Numbered from the stretch's first letter, positions 11,156 to 23,761 are shown. The stretch is 64,000 nucleotides of DNA from Myoxocephalus aenaeus (GCA_038501785.1 JBAMJR010000078.1:267501-331500); one strand, 5' to 3'. Notes: generated by a model not told the origin, from the letters alone. Numbers and translations: made by a program.

Positions 11156-13429
11156 TAGGACTAGAAACAGCTCTAGTTAGTAGCAGAGCACTTTCTGCTG
11201 TGTCCCTGTACAGGACAGGAGAGTCATATCTGACTCTATGGAAAGCATCAGTGCAGTGGAGAAGTGGATTTCTTTAATCTTTGGATGAATGCTATTTCTG
11301 CTTTTTGACCGCATTGATGTGTCCAGGAACATTGGCCACTGACCAACTCCTAAAATTGGTTATTTACATTTTCAAAGACTGTTGGAAATATGAACTCACC
11401 GCATTTGAGAACATTTTCTTTGTAAAGTGAAACGCAGGATTTCTCTACACATTTCCCTCAAATAGCCCGATGTAAGTCGAAGGGGAACATGCCTTTTGGG
11501 TCCCATGACATCAAGCGCTTCAAAGCCCGGCGCTCCTCCTGGTTTCTGGGGCCTGACCAAGCTGCAGGTGAGGACTTGGATATGTAGCTGAGATGTATAA
11601 TATAATGCATAATATATTTAGCATGATGGCATAACTTAGCAATAATGTCCAAAAGACAATATTGCTGCTATTAAAAAGAGCATTGCTAGTCGTCTGGTTC
11701 ATAAATGAATCCTTTCATTGCTTTCATTGCTTTTATTTTTAACCGACTTACTGTGTCTCAAATCCTTTGATTATATCCAGTGGCGCGTGTCGTTTTGTTC
11801 CAGTTTGCTGAGTAATCCTGCCGTGCATGTCTTGTTGCCCATTCTCTCGTGCTCTGGTGCCAAAGGAGCACTACCAGGTTCAGTGTGTGCGTCGGTACAT
11901 CTGGCCAGCACAATGCCAACAACCTTGACATCGCCAGAGACCTGAATGGAAACGCCTTCGTCAGCACAAAGACACAGACGACCACGACGCATGAATATTC
12001 ATGACGGATGAGTCGAGATGGACAAGGTTGGAGAGATGTTGTCAAAGTCTAATTATTGAGATGATATGGATATCATTTTGTTTTATTATTATACAATTGT
12101 TATTACATTTGACATAGAATAGTATATGGCAGCTTGTTTGTTGACAATATTGACTGATTAGTCTCGTAACCTGACCCTAACCCTAACCCTTCCATACTTC
12201 CCAACGCATTTTAGTCCTAAATCATTTCCTAAACCTAACCAAGTAGTTCTGTTGCCTTCACTGATCGCTCAGGTTGCTGGACATTTGGACACATATTGAG
12301 TAAACTATGCCCACATTTACGAGACGAAACGCTGGACAGTAACTCTAGGAAGGCATCAACAGCCGCGTTTACAGTCACATCGTATCGTGCACATTTTGTA
12401 AGTGTGAGAATGGACAAAATTCGATGAAACTCAGTTGTGAAAAAAAGATTTACAGTCGCTTGAGGTCGTTTTTGCTTTTGCCCTAAAACAAGAGTTGATG
12501 CCCTAAATGGACTTCTGGATTCGAGAATATTTACCTCACAGGACTGATCAGTTGCATCTGCTGCCAGCGTTCCTCAAAATGTGTGAATGAAAACAATGAC
12601 AATTTGAGAAGTCGTCTCTCTCAATGTTTCTATCGTACGCTGGTTAGCTGGCCGAGGCGACACCCTCTACTTCTTCTTCTACTGTTTACTGGCGGATTAC
12701 AGCGCATGTTCATAGCGCCAGCTTCTGACCAAACTATGCTGTTGAGTATATTCTCTCCAAACCGGTTGACGGTTTCAAAAGTTTGCTTAAAGGTAGCGAG
12801 CATCTCTTGGTAGTCACACATTCTGCACTTGGCTGAGCTGAACACATCAAGTGGGTCAGGACGTCGTCCCTGCTGCAGCCAGCTCAGAGGGAGTAAAAAC
12901 ATAAGCAACTGCACAGAAATGGAGAACATATGCAGTATTCTGCACCTTGAAACATGAACATTATAATGCAGCCCGTTTCCTCTGGCTACACGCTGCGAGA
13001 TGAACTATTCTGCTTTATCTCTGAACCAAAGAACTGTTGCTTCTGTCTTTCCAATCCAGGCGGAAAGAATAACATGATCACCAAATGTGTTGTGAATCGA
13101 CAGCAACATTCTGGACCTCTTTTCTTTCTCTTTTCTTCATCGTACCAGAGATGGGTACTTTTCAGAAGCAGAATGTTTTATTTATCTGAACAGATGGAAC
13201 GAAACGGAGGCAGGAATGAGTCTCTTCATGCTACATTATGTGTGAAGGCCAGTGGTAATCACTGAAAAAGGTAAAAAAAAAAAAAAAGGTAGCACAATAA
13301 TCATAAGAAAGTCTGGCTTTCTGGGAAAAAAAATTTAATACTTACACTGTCCATTTATTTAGTAGATGTAAAACCCTTTTCGGAAATTGTCTTGTTTAAT
13401 TTATAACATAGAGTTACATGAGAAGATCA
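11156..13429. other. Unique sequence
   Basis: No gene recognised. It holds a short telomere-like run (CCCTAACCCTAACCCT, 12175-12190), too short to be more than coincidence, and an A-run near 13270-13287. Small overlapping frames around 11718-12045 and 12583-12929 have no recognisable product. Confidence 0.55.
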
Positions 13430-14050
13430 ACACTCTGTTGAAGTTAAAACGTGTTGCTCTTCAACAACTCGTCAACTACCGACTCCATCAGTGTCCCTAC
13501 GCTTTAAACTACGAGCCATTCAGCTTCACTCATGGATGCGTCAGGGACGTGTCTTTTCAAAATAAACTTCCAACGTGGGGTTTACCGTAAAAGTCGGGTT
13601 ACAAGCCGCTCCTACCTCCAGTCAGTGTCCCCGCTGTAGCAAGCTAGGAGCAGCGCTAGCTAGCGCTGCTGCTAGCTCCCCGCTGCTGCTGCTACTGCCC
13701 GCGTCCCCTCTGCCCAAGTCGGGTGTCGAGCCTGATCCCGCTACCTTCGATGGTTTTCGGGGAGCTAGCGGAGAGCTAGCGTAAGTTAGCGGGGAAGTAA
13801 CGGAGCGCTAGCAGGAGCCCCAGCTGGCTACAGCGGGGAGCTAACGGGGACACTGACCGAAGGTAGTAGCGGCTCGTAACCCGACTTTTATGGTAGTTTA
13901 TTTTGTAGGTTCACTTGGTTAAGTTTAGACAACAAAAGATTATGGTTTGGGTCAAAATAAGTCTCTTTTACGTTGCTTATGTACATGGCATTGTTTAACT
14001 AAAAGGTAAATCACTGAATCCCATTCTAAACTGTATAGACAGTATTTAAA
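13430..14050 (+). repeat. Dispersed repeat interrupted by a MITE (copy 1)
   Basis: CCCTACGCTTTAAACTACGA near 13495 and TTATGGTTTGGGTCAAAATAAG near 13940 align in order with CCCTACGCTTTGAACTATGA near 34845 and TTGTGGTTTAGGTTGAAACAAAATAAG near 35030. The MITE at 13583-13895 sits inside this copy, whereas the 34.8-kb copy has no insertion at the matching place. Family unknown. Confidence 0.65.
13583..13895. mobile_element. GC-rich MITE with TA target duplication, copy 1
   Basis: Bounded by TA at 13583-13584 and 13894-13895. The left terminus reads CCGTAAAAGTCGGGTTACAA and the right terminus, on the other strand, CCATAAAAGTCGGGTTACGA. Subterminal inverted matches extend through GGTCAGTGTCCCCG-like sequence. 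The interior has a 22-bp perfect palindrome centred on GCTAGCTAGC at 13649-13670 and CTG-rich runs. A TA duplication is typical of the Tc1/mariner superfamily, but with no transposase this is inference. Frame 13575-13784 lies in it and is not a gene. Confidence 0.88.
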
Positions 14051-14500
14051 GGAGACAACGACATTTCTATTTTAATCAGGGAAGCAATGAGACATCCAGC
14101 TGCTGAGAGCGAGAGAGAAAGCACCCCGTTTAAAACACATCCCGCTCTGAGACAGCAGCACCTGCTCTGTACAGACCTGATGGCGTGCCAGACAGCCTCG
14201 CTAAGCGAACGCTGAGTGATGGCGTGGTTCTGTGTTGCATGAAGGGAAAGCTCCTTGTATGAAGGTCAAACTCATTGCGAGGAAGTGGACGGAAATTTAC
14301 CTTGGAAACTTACACAGTGAACTTTAGATATACATATGGAGGGTCTGTAACCGGGGCGGTTTCATGGCACACGTTATTAGGGCATTCTGGTCATGTTTTA
14401 ACCTGGGTCTTATCACGACATGTTCAGAGTGTAGAGGAAGAAAAGTCTAGAGGTCCAGTTTGAGTGAACGTCATCACAATGATGTCTAACTTGAGCTGTG
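14051..14500. other. Unique sequence
   Basis: No feature recognised. Confidence 0.55.
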
Positions 14501-14990
14501 ATTTAATTCAATTCAATTCAGTTTATTTTATATAGCCCAACATCACAAATACAAGTTTGCCTCGGAGGGCTTTACAATCTGTACACATAACATCCTGTCC
14601 CGGGACCTCACATCGGATCAGGAAAAACTCCCCTAGAAAGATAGTAAAAACCCTTTCACAGGGAAAAAAGGGAAGAAACCTGAGGGAGAGCAACAGAGGA
14701 GGATCCCTCTCCCCGGATGGACAGAAGCAATAGATGTCATGTGGCCAGAATGAATAGCGTAGTTACAGCACATTCAATGAATATGACAGAAATTATTCAT
14801 ATAATGAGTATTAGGCATGGTCCATGATCCTGATAATCCATGAAGCAGAAGGCGGTAGAGAGGAGGGGGGCATCAGAAGGGCCATGGCAGCAGGCAGGAC
14901 CGGTTCCAGGCCGGTTCCATCAGCAGGGCCATGGCAGCAGGCAGGACCGGTTCCAGGCAGCCATGGATCCATGGCAGGATCCACATTTAG
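14501..14990 (-). mobile_element. Retroelement-like dispersed repeat, copy 1
   Basis: Read on the minus strand, this ends in ...GGGCTATATAAAATAAACTG then a (AATTG)n tail, i.e. an AATAAA word before a short tandem tail, as in LINE or SINE 3' ends. Matching copies are at 37411-37594 (plus) and 46665-47150 (minus), sharing GGTCCCGGGACAGGATG-type and CCCTTTCACAGGGAAAAAAG words. The distal part carries a twice-repeated GGGCCATGGCAGCAGGCAGG module (14881-14960). No protein seen. Confidence 0.75.
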
Positions 14991-15959
14991 TCTGTTTAAA
15001 GTCTGTATGTCGTCAACAAGTAACAAATCTAATAAAGCAAGTTCAATTGAATAATATCAACAATATTCATTGTCAGTTTTCAAATTGAACTGGTTAAATT
15101 ATAAATAATACATACTCAAAGTAAAATAAGGGCAAGCTTTTGAAAAATGATACTCTTAAAAAAATGTTTTTTAGAAAAATGCATGGACTATATGTGTTAT
15201 TGAATCCACTTGTGGACAAACGAGAATAGAGCTGAATCATCATTGTTGGACAGTTAATGTTATGTTAGGATCATATTGGGCTTTTAGGTTTATTTTCGGT
15301 CTACATTTTGGATGTGATTGGATACGTTTGCTCAAAAGATGTGAGTTTTGTCTCGTGGTGGAGCTTCACATTGCTGCTTTTAATAATCCCACGGTCATTG
15401 AACATATGAGACACACTGGTTTAGAACTGCCCGTGTGAGGAATGAACATATTACAGTCAGTCCATTCTTGGCTCAAGGCTCTGGTCTCGCTGTCTGGAGA
15501 ACGCCATGTGAAGTAAGTCGTCTCTCCCGTGTGTGAATATGGACCTCAAGGCTTCGGGCGACGCTTATCGGAAAACACATATTTGATTGGCCGAGTAGCA
15601 TCGCATGAGGTGGTTTACAACGCGTGTAATTCGGTGTGTTTCCTGGACCGCTGAACGAGAGCCGTAAAGGCTAGAAAAGCTGCGCCAGTTGAAATAGAAC
15701 CGCTCTGTCAAAATGTAATAATCCTCAATCATCCATCGGTTATAGGTCCAGGTCCGGAGACAACAACGCCTGGGTCTGGCCTCTTAGTGAGAACTGGAGT
15801 AGAGCGGGAGAAACCATTCACGTCTGCCTTCAGGTGGAAGATTTCCAGACGACTCAGAAGGTAAAGTTACGACCGACTAGAAAAAGTTCAATTGAACACC
15901 AGTCGTACCAAAGTCGTAGTTCCTATTTGTCAACTCCAGGCGAATACGTCTTTCCACAC
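14991..15959. other. Unique sequence
   Basis: No feature recognised. AT-rich at 15000-15200. Confidence 0.5.
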
Positions 15960-16356
15960 TTAAGAAACAAAGAAAGTCACACAACAACTGCAGCTCCCAT
16001 GGGATCTCAAACTGTAAGCCATCAAGGTGTCAGAGTTCAGCTCCACACCCTCCTCGTCTGTCTAACTCCCTTCACTCACCTGCCTCTGATCACCTATCAG
16101 GTCCCTATTTAGACTCCTGCCTCCCAGACACACCTTGCCAGATTGTTTTTCGTTTTTTCATGCCAGACTCTCCAACACTCGTTCACGGACTGATTTCCTG
16201 TTTAACCCGCTAGACCTGACTCCCGGTGAACCTACCTGCCTTTTGATCCTGACTCTGCTGTGCTCTTCCTGCTGTTTCCAGAGATTCTAATAAAAGGTCA
16301 AAGATCCCTGGAGTTGCGTGTGTGTTGCACTTGGGTCCAGATACAAACCGTTACAA
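15960..16356 (+). mobile_element. Possible solo LTR fragment (Gypsy-like), degraded
   Basis: Near its right end it has an AATAAAAGG-like signal (16288-16297) followed by GCACTTGGGTCCAGATACAA and CCGTTACA, resembling the R-U5 end of fish Gypsy-type LTRs. The upstream region has pyrimidine-rich CTCACCTGCCTCTGATCACC and CTATTTAGACTCCTGCCTCC in the place where such LTRs carry promoter sequence. The left end is not defined, no second LTR or internal region is present, and no protein remains. Left boundary is approximate. Confidence 0.45.
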
Positions 16357-16436
16357 AAGGCATTGTAGTATATTTGCCTGTATCATACATAGTATCATAT
16401 AGTGAAACATGTTGTGCGTGTAAATTCACACACTGA

Positions 16437-16511
16437 GTGAATGATTCAATACTCCTGATGGGCAGTTCCCCGTCATCAGGGTATGAATGCGTGTGTAAAT
16501 GGGTGAATTAC
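16437..16511 (+). mobile_element. SINE tail fragment
   Basis: CTCCTGATGGGCAGTTCCCC then GTATGAATGCGTGTGTAAATGGGTGAATT matches the 3' body of the SINEs at 29958-30256 and 63187-63475. No head or tail end present. Confidence 0.5.
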
Positions 16512-16565
16512 TTTTTGTCACGGTCAGTCAAGTTTTCTGCGTGAGACTTGGACACGCGTGCATTT

Positions 16566-16797
16566 GGGGCGGCTGTAGCTCAGGGGGATGAGTGGTCGTC
16601 CCGCAACCACAAGGTAGCCGGCTCAATCCCCAGTCCCCCCATAGCTCACAGGTCTCATGTCCCTGAGCAAGACACTGAACCCCTAACTGCTCCCTGGGCG
16701 CCGCACAGGGCTGCCCACTGCTCCCTATCCAGGGATGGGTCACATGCAGAGAAGAATCTCCCCAAGGGGATTAATAAAGTGCATGTTTCTTTTCTTT
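16566..16797 (+). mobile_element. tRNA-derived SINE, apparently full-length head
   Basis: The head reads GGCGGCTGTAGCTCAGGGGG with an A-box-like TAGCTCAGGGG at 16576-16586 and a B-box-like GGCTCAATCCC at 16620-16630, 44 bases apart start to start, as in a tRNA-type Pol III promoter. The body has GAGCAAGACACTGAACCCCT and it ends ATTAATAAAGTGCA. This differs in body from the SINE at 63.2 kb, so it is a separate family. Open frames through it are not genes. Confidence 0.8.
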
Positions 16798-18059
16798 TTT
16801 TGCCTGGAATTATTGGAAATGTCAAGGATCTCCGACTTGTGACAGAAAAGCATCGTTAAGTGCCAACAAACTGGAAGCAAAATGGCCGCCCGCACATCCG
16901 ACATCGCAGGGCTTCACACAATGCATCTGGTTTCACTTGTTGACAAACCATTATAAATCTGCAACAGCAGCAACAATATATAATGTAGGCTGTTTAAATA
17001 ATGACTAGCAGTGGAAGTAACCACACGTTGACATTACCGAATAAGAATAATTGGTTTTCCTGTTCTTCCCATTCTCCCATGAATGCAGCATTTTTCTAAG
17101 AATTGTGCCCATTGTAATTATGATTCACATTTATTTTTACACTCGAGGAAAGGCCACTCTAGCAGAAATATCTGGGCATGCAGCGCTCATGTCTCAAGAT
17201 TTCCAAATACATTTTCACAGTTTTGCATTTATTATCTTAAACCCATGTTTTTTAGTTCAAGCAAGACAGAAAAAAGAAACGCCTCCTGGATTAGCTGCTG
17301 TAGCTGAGGGCGGGGGGATCTGGCCACACGGGTTTGTTTACATGCATGAATCTGTGGGTTGGAGGTCAATTTAGCATATGTTAACCCTAGATTAGAGGTG
17401 GCAAGTGAGACGAGGTCGGATGACAAGCAACAAATTTGGTAAACAGGCAAGATGTTAAGATGTTGTACGGATATGCAGCCAGCTACAAATAACCTGGGAG
17501 AGCTAATGTCTGCATTTACCTTAATTGTTGTTTATTTGGATCTTCATCCCCACTTGATTTTGATTTAAATTGCTTACAGACTTGAGTCCAACAAAAACAG
17601 GCAGGAAACAGTAAGTGAGGACCTGGGGAAACGGGTACAGAACTCCCAACAGAAATGAAGACAGACCGACCAAAGGAACTGGGATGGTGTGTGGTGACCA
17701 ATAGAAGTGGAACAGGTGATCAGAAGGACTGGTGGCTGCAGATGATGAGAGATGGGTGATAACCGGGCAGACACTCAACACAGGCGGGACAAAAACGTCT
17801 TCAACGTCTTCCTCTGTTGTGAACTGTGTTCTCTCCATGATCTCTAGCTTCTGACTGTAAACTACAGCATGTATATATAAACCTCAGGTGTGGAGGTTAT
17901 CCTAGGTCCTTTGCAGCGTAGCTGGGTGGGGAGGGCCTTACGGATTTCCTGAGTGTTCATAGGTAGTCACAACTTTTTTTGACGGACACCTGAATTGACT
18001 AATCACGGTGAAAGGAGTGTCAGCTTCTGTTACAGGCTCACAGAAGCTCACAGAGGAGG
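16798..18059. other. Unique sequence
   Basis: No gene recognised. Several small overlapping frames at 17051-17838 show no recognisable product. Confidence 0.55.
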
Positions 18060-18199
18060 GGGCCGGAAACTGCAGAGTTTGGCGGTTCTAACAGTAGCGG
18101 ATTCTTTTTTCTGCGCCGTATTTTCGCGGAGATATGATATTTTTTTTTTATTAAACTATGTATAACACGCCGGCGATACTCTTAGACCCCAGAGGGTTA
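18060..18199. mobile_element. Possible piggyBac-type terminus
   Basis: On the minus strand the segment begins TTAACCCTCTGGGGTCTAAG at 18199, i.e. a TTAA site followed by CCCT, the arrangement of piggyBac element ends. The only TTAACCCT upstream is at about 17380, but beyond CCCT the ends do not match, so no full element can be called. Confidence 0.4.
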
Positions 18200-18476
18200 A
18201 AGTAAAACACACAACATGCAGGGGAGAGGGAACTTAGGAAATGAAAGTAGGAAACACTAAACCTGAGTGAATAACCAAAAAAAGACAAACAAACGGAACC
18301 GAATATCCTCTCACTATCATTCTTCATGACTCACAAGTTACTCATTGGCTGAGTTGAGTGGTGGTATGAACCAATCATACATTGCTACGTGTGTGTCACC
18401 ATAGACAGTCTATGGTTTATACACACACGTCGACACACATAGTGTCGTCCACCCTCTGGACAAATACGAGGTGAGT

Positions 18477-18858
18477 TACCGTAAAAGTCGGGTTACAAGC
18501 CACTCCTACCTCCGGTCAGTCTCCCCGCTGCTGCTGCTGCTACTGCCCGCTGCTGCTGCTACTGCCCGCTGCTGCTGCTACTGCCCGCTGCTGCTGCTAC
18601 CGCCCGCTGCTGCTGCTACTGCCCGCTGCTGCTGCTACCGCCCGCTGCTGCTGCTGTTGCTGCTGCTGCTGCCCGCGTCCCCTCTGCCCAAGTCGGGTGT
18701 CGAGCCTGGTCCCGCTACCTTCGGTGGTTTTCAGGGAGCTAGCGGAAGTTAGCGGGGAAGTAACGGAGCGCTAGCAGGAGCCCCAGCTGGCTACAGCGGG
18801 GAGCTAACGGGGACACTGACCGAAGGTAGTAGCGGCTCGTAACCCGACTTTTACGGTA
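18477..18858. mobile_element. GC-rich MITE, copy 2, with expanded CTG-rich core
   Basis: TA at 18477-18478 and 18857-18858 flank CCGTAAAAGTCGGGTTACAA and its inverted partner CCGTAAAAGTCGGGTTACGA. Against copies 1 and 3, the interior is enlarged at 18525-18672 by a 19-bp tandem unit (TGCTGCTGCTACTGCCCGC and variants), about seven times. Because 19 is not a multiple of three the predicted peptide cycles through poly-Leu, poly-Ala and poly-Cys; it is not a protein gene. Confidence 0.9.
18525..18672. repeat. 19-bp CTG-rich tandem repeat in the MITE
   Basis: Seven or so units of (CTG)3-4 plus CTACTGCCCG or CTACCGCCCG, ending in an uninterrupted CTG run near 18640-18672. Confidence 0.92.
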
Positions 18859-20489
18859 CTATCGCAGAGCTCTGGGTGACCAGACGGGGAACCTTCCAAC
18901 TCGCCCTGCGTGAATTTGTGTCTATTAGCCTCTTCACATTGACTTTGAATGCAACCGTACCCCAAAAAAATATTTTGTTCCCATTCGGTTTGAACGCATC
19001 CTTTCTTTGTTTTTCTGCAAGGCTTCAGGAGGCTCACAGGGCTTTGTTTTGCTCGAGCTGCCCAACTTCTCTACAACAAAAGTGAGGAGTGCAGCGTTAT
19101 ATATCACATAACGCGTGATGTATAGTAATCCTATCAAATATACGAGCCATGCTTTATGGATTCGGTGTACGGTATGGTTTTATGAGACGGTCCTCGCTCG
19201 TGAAGGAGGGCAGACATGTTGGGTGCTGACAGCTGCTGGCAGTACAGATGAAGGGATCCGTCTCGGGCTGATGATGCGGGCGGCCGGGACCAATGGCAGG
19301 CGGGTAATACAGCCGGATAAGGTCGCTAATGCCGCTTGTAAAGTAGCAGATATATAGATAGCTTTTCCCAGGCTGCGCCAAGGTTGCCCAGGTTGTTCTT
19401 CCTGACCAATGAGCTGTGCAAATGGCCATTAAGCCTTTGAACCCCCTTGCATGACTCTCCTCCTTCTCATTCCTTTGTTCTTTCCTTTCTTTCTCTTAAT
19501 CTCAATTATCCCCTCTTCCTTCCCGCACCAATGTTTACGTGCGACCGGGTCTCTCATCTCTTCTCCATCCATCTTCCTCCCCGTCTAAAAATAGATGGCA
19601 TCTGGATAATAGTCCCCTTCCGCTTGCACCTGATTTATGCAGGGGACCAAACGGGCCTGCCAGCATGGAGGACCAGCGGAGTACCACTTCTCACAGTTTG
19701 GGGTCCCAATAATCATTTCACGCTTGGTCAACTGGTGAACGAAGCATGGCGCCATCCAAGGGTTACAGGGAAGCAACGGCAGCGGAAGAGTTGATGGAAT
19801 GCCAGTGAGCAGGGTCACTCTGAGGTCACCTCGAGGCTGACCTTCAGATAGAAGGCCAATGCTGTCGCCAACAAACATTGGGTCAGTACCAACATATGTG
19901 TTGTCCAAAACTAAACCTAATTTAACATATTTCAATTCAAACGACAAACGGATAGATGTTATTTTCTAAAAAAAACAGTGCCTTCGACGTTCCGCTCGCA
20001 TGACCTCAATGAAGGGACACCTTGAAGCGGATCGCATGACAGACCCATAACAGATTTATTACCTCAACTCTACGGAGCTTTGTCTCATCCTCTTTTCTTT
20101 GCTTTGACAGCCCACTACTTTAATGTTTGGTCTCACGGCTGCCGTTGACCTCAGCACGCAGCTCCAATAAACCCGCTGTGCAAAGTAGCCAACAAGCCGG
20201 TGAACACAGTTGCATTAAAGACGTTTCCCTCAGGAGGTGCAGAGCAAAACGGAGCGAGGAGGAGAGTGAATGTTTGACTTAAATACATCAGGTGGACTGC
20301 TAATTGTGTTCCTGCAGGGTGGGTAATGAACCCATTCATTAATGCAGGGTTATAGTGAGTGAAACAATGTTTTGCTTTAATTGCATACATTTTAAAACTC
20401 TGCTTTTGATAGGTGTTGTTTATTCACTGCAAACAGACAGTATAATATTGTTTTCCTTTTTATCTCTATTAGGATGTCCCAATATACTG
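18859..20489. other. Unique sequence, possible conserved block near 19290-19440
   Basis: No gene recognised. The block at about 19270-19440 contains CCAATGGC, GATAAGGTCGCTAATGCCGC and GACCAATGAGCTGTGCAAAT, an octamer-like and CCAAT-rich composition suggestive of regulatory DNA. Unproven. Confidence 0.4.
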
Positions 20490-20876
20490 GTGTTGGTATT
20501 TCAAAGCATCGAGCAGCAAAGGAGCCGCCACACATTCTGTACAGGGAGCAGTGTTCTTACATATGAGTGACTTTTCCTCTTCTATTTGTCCATCAACATT
20601 GAATAAACAGCAAGCATAGCATAACAGCATAAACAACTAATGATACAACCTTAGTATACGCCGTTAAATTGTACTAAATGTTGTAAAGTTGTAGTGTTTT
20701 ATCGGGCATGAACCCTCACGTTTACGAGGTTCTTTTTTTTAACCGTCTTTCCACCGTAAGCAACGTTTACAATGTCGCCTCTCATTCACACTTTCAGACA
20801 CAGAGATGCTCAACGACACGGGAGGAGCTGGGTATGGAAGCAAGGCAGCGAGGTAGAGTGGGTTCTGTTCCCATGC

Positions 20877-20931
<55 letters not shown>

Positions 20932-20985
20932 CTGGCCAGCTGAACTGTCCTCGAGCGACACGGAGAGCTCCTGCCGTACGCTCTA
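20490..20985 (+). repeat. TG-bearing dispersed repeat, copy 1
   Basis: Shares with 23480-23925 the ordered blocks ATCGAGCAGCAAAGGAGC, GATGAGTGAC-like sequence, GGAGCTGGGTATGGAAGC, CCCATGCCC followed by a long TG run (20879-20929), ACCTGGCCAGCTGA, GAGCGACACGGAGAGCTCCT and TCTAGACGTCGGGGAACAAA followed by an AATAAACCA word. This copy has about 190 extra bases at roughly 20590-20780 and lacks about 70 bases after the TG run. The AATAAA near the right end would fit an LTR or retro-transcript end, but I cannot classify it. Confidence 0.75.
20879..20929. repeat. (TG)25 microsatellite
   Basis: Perfect TG run inside the dispersed repeat; the homologous position in copy 2 also carries a TG run. Confidence 0.97.
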
Positions 20986-23479
20986 GACGTCGGGGAACAA
21001 AATTGGAAGTTTAAATAAACCACGTGTGTTGTCACATAAGTTTGAAATACTTTTCGTACAGTTATGGTTACAGACTCTCTCCACCTCCCCATATTCATAT
21101 TTAGAGTGTAATTCATATGCCAGAGAAAGAGAAAAAATGCATAATACAAATATTATTTGCTGAATTATTACAAAAATAAATTGCCATCGATGTCGCAATA
21201 ATATCATAATACTGAATTCCTTTGGCCATTATAAAATCGATAGAGTGAGAGCTGTAGTATCTATATATAACTTTATTGAGTTAGGCCTCAGTCAAATATT
21301 ATCATCGCCTATTATGTTCTTATCATTGCCTGATTGTAATTAGCATGTGACCTCTGGCGTGATGTATTACCACCATATGAATGAAAACTGTCCCCAGGTA
21401 TTGTACTTTTCTTTTTTCCCCTTTACATTAATTTGTAGATGCAACATGTTGTGATTAAAATGAAATAACAAAACCAATATATTATGCTTGATACTTGATA
21501 TTTGAATGACCAAAAAAAAAGATAAATCAGACCAAATAAGATTCCTAAATATAGTTCCTAAAGTATAGCCTACATCAAACATAAACATGCACATGCTAAG
21601 CTATTCTCCACACACCATTGACATTAATCAGACGTGACGTATGAGAGAAGTCTCTCTCCGTGTTGAGTAGCCTCATTGATGTCGTGAGCGGCCTCATCTC
21701 CAAACCCTCTAAAGTCTAAATCATCTCTCCTGGCGTAGCGGCGCTCTCCGGGGAGCCGGACGGTGTGTGAAGTCGTGTTCGGTTAAAATCCACCGGTGCA
21801 GCGAGTCGTGAAGACCGGGACGAGGCATTGTCTGGTAACTCATCGACGGGAGGAACAGACAGGCCCAGTCAATCCTCTGGGTCACGGCACGGAATGGAGT
21901 TCAAAGGTCAAATGAGTGGCAGTGACCTCCAGTTGACATCCATCTAGAGATTGGCACTCCCGTTGATAATATAAAGCATTCATGAAGCGCTGCACTTTAG
22001 TGACATAATGTCAGCGACAAAGAGGCGGCGAGGAACCCGGTCCTGAATAAATAAAAAAAGGGGTTTGAACATTCAGAACTAGCTGTCCTCCTCTTCAGCA
22101 AAAACTCCTAATGAGAACAACCCATAAATGATCAAACAGAATATTGTGTTTTGTGTTTACCGTACATTAACCATGGTATGTTGGCTTTGAATAACTCACT
22201 TTTAGCATTTAAACAAGCAGATTATATTAGTTATGCAATACCACATATTTGTTCCCTGGATACATTTAAATAAAAGTCAGAAATGAACAATAAGTCACAT
22301 AATGACATAATATATAAAGCATGCTTTGTAGTGTGCATGTGGAATGTGTACAGCAGCGTAATCCGGTGTGCACCACGCTTACATTTTTCTGAATGACTAT
22401 TCTTTTTTATTTTACATTATATCTTGGAAATAGGATTACAACAGAAGCTCCTATGTTTGGATTATTAGAATTTATTTTTTTCAGAATGTGCTTGAGATGC
22501 CAAATACATTTAAAGGCTTTAGGGTTGTTTATTTTCAAAATGTTTGGATCATGCGAGTCAGAAACAATCCAACGCCAACTGTATTTGTGTTTGTTTGACC
22601 CATCCACCAGAGGTAGTCCCTCTCAAATGTTGGTACTAAGTCACTTGTTCAGAGCCAGCATAATAAATCAGTGCAGACTGAATGACGTGGTCCTTCAACA
22701 GGTTGCCTTTGCCCAATGGCGCCTTAATGCATGAGCTGGCAGTGAAGATGCAGTTTTCAAAAGGCTAAACGCCAAAAATATTGATTAAAGAGGAATATCT
22801 TTTCAGAAATAAAACATTTTGGTAAATTGGGAAATGATTACAACGACCTTACCAACGCTCTAGAGTTATTGCTAATGTTTGGATCACGAGAGCGTATGCT
22901 CACATTACAATGCACATCTCCCATTTTGTTTCCAAAGCCAATTGTGCTAATTTTCTATTAAAAATTTATTATTCCTCAGAGCATCTTTATCCCTGAAGCA
23001 ACTGAAGTTGATGCCAGCAATGTGTCAGATGTTTTGATCAAGAGATAATCTGGATGAATGTGATTCTTCCTAAAAGGTGGCTGATGGCCGATCCACAAGG
23101 TTGTTTCTGCTCCAAGCTCCTTCCTGGTTGGCTTCCAAGGATTTGGTTTGACGAGACATCTGATATCTTTTTCAGCCAACTTAACTTTGTGTTCTCCTAA
23201 TTTGAAGTGACTGACTCTCTATCAGACAGAGAAGTGTTCAGTACATTACGTTAATAAATCTACAGGAAGAAGAACACATGTCTTTTTGTACGTTTCCAAG
23301 CCATTAATCCGACCCATGATGAGCCCATGATCCGGATACCACAAAAGTCCAGAAAATGTCCCATTGTTTGGAAAAAACAAACCGCAATGAATACTTATCC
23401 TGTATCTGGACGGCTTTGTGCTCCCATGAAGACGGCGTCCTCAATACAATTCAGCGACTGGCTATACCGGTTCCGTCTG
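20986..23479. other. Unique AT-rich sequence, possible conserved block near 22590-22800
   Basis: No gene recognised. The stretch 22640-22800 (TTGCCTTTGCCCAATGGCGC, CTTAATGCATGAGCTGGCAG) has a conserved-element look. Unproven. Confidence 0.4.
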
Positions 23480-23701
23480 GTCCAACCATTTTGAAGCGTC
23501 GAGCAGCAAAAGAGCAGCCAAACATGCTGTACGGTGTGCAGTTCTCTTTGATATGAGTGAGCTTTCCTGATCTGTTTTTCCCATTCAGACGCACCAATGG
23601 CTCGCTCAAAGACACGTGAGAAGCTGGGAATGGAAGCGACTGCAGCGAGGTAGAGGTAGAGCAAAGGATTGGAATACTCCAAGAGTTTCTGTTCCCATGC
23701 C

Positions 23702-23761
<60 letters not shown>

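Noticed and set aside
12175..12190. Interstitial telomere repeat
   Set aside because: Fewer than three units of CCCTAA; the similar word near 60873 is also too short.
17381..18199. Full 819-bp piggyBac MITE between two TTAACCCT sites
   Set aside because: Beyond TTAACCCT the two ends do not match, so the left partner is probably chance.
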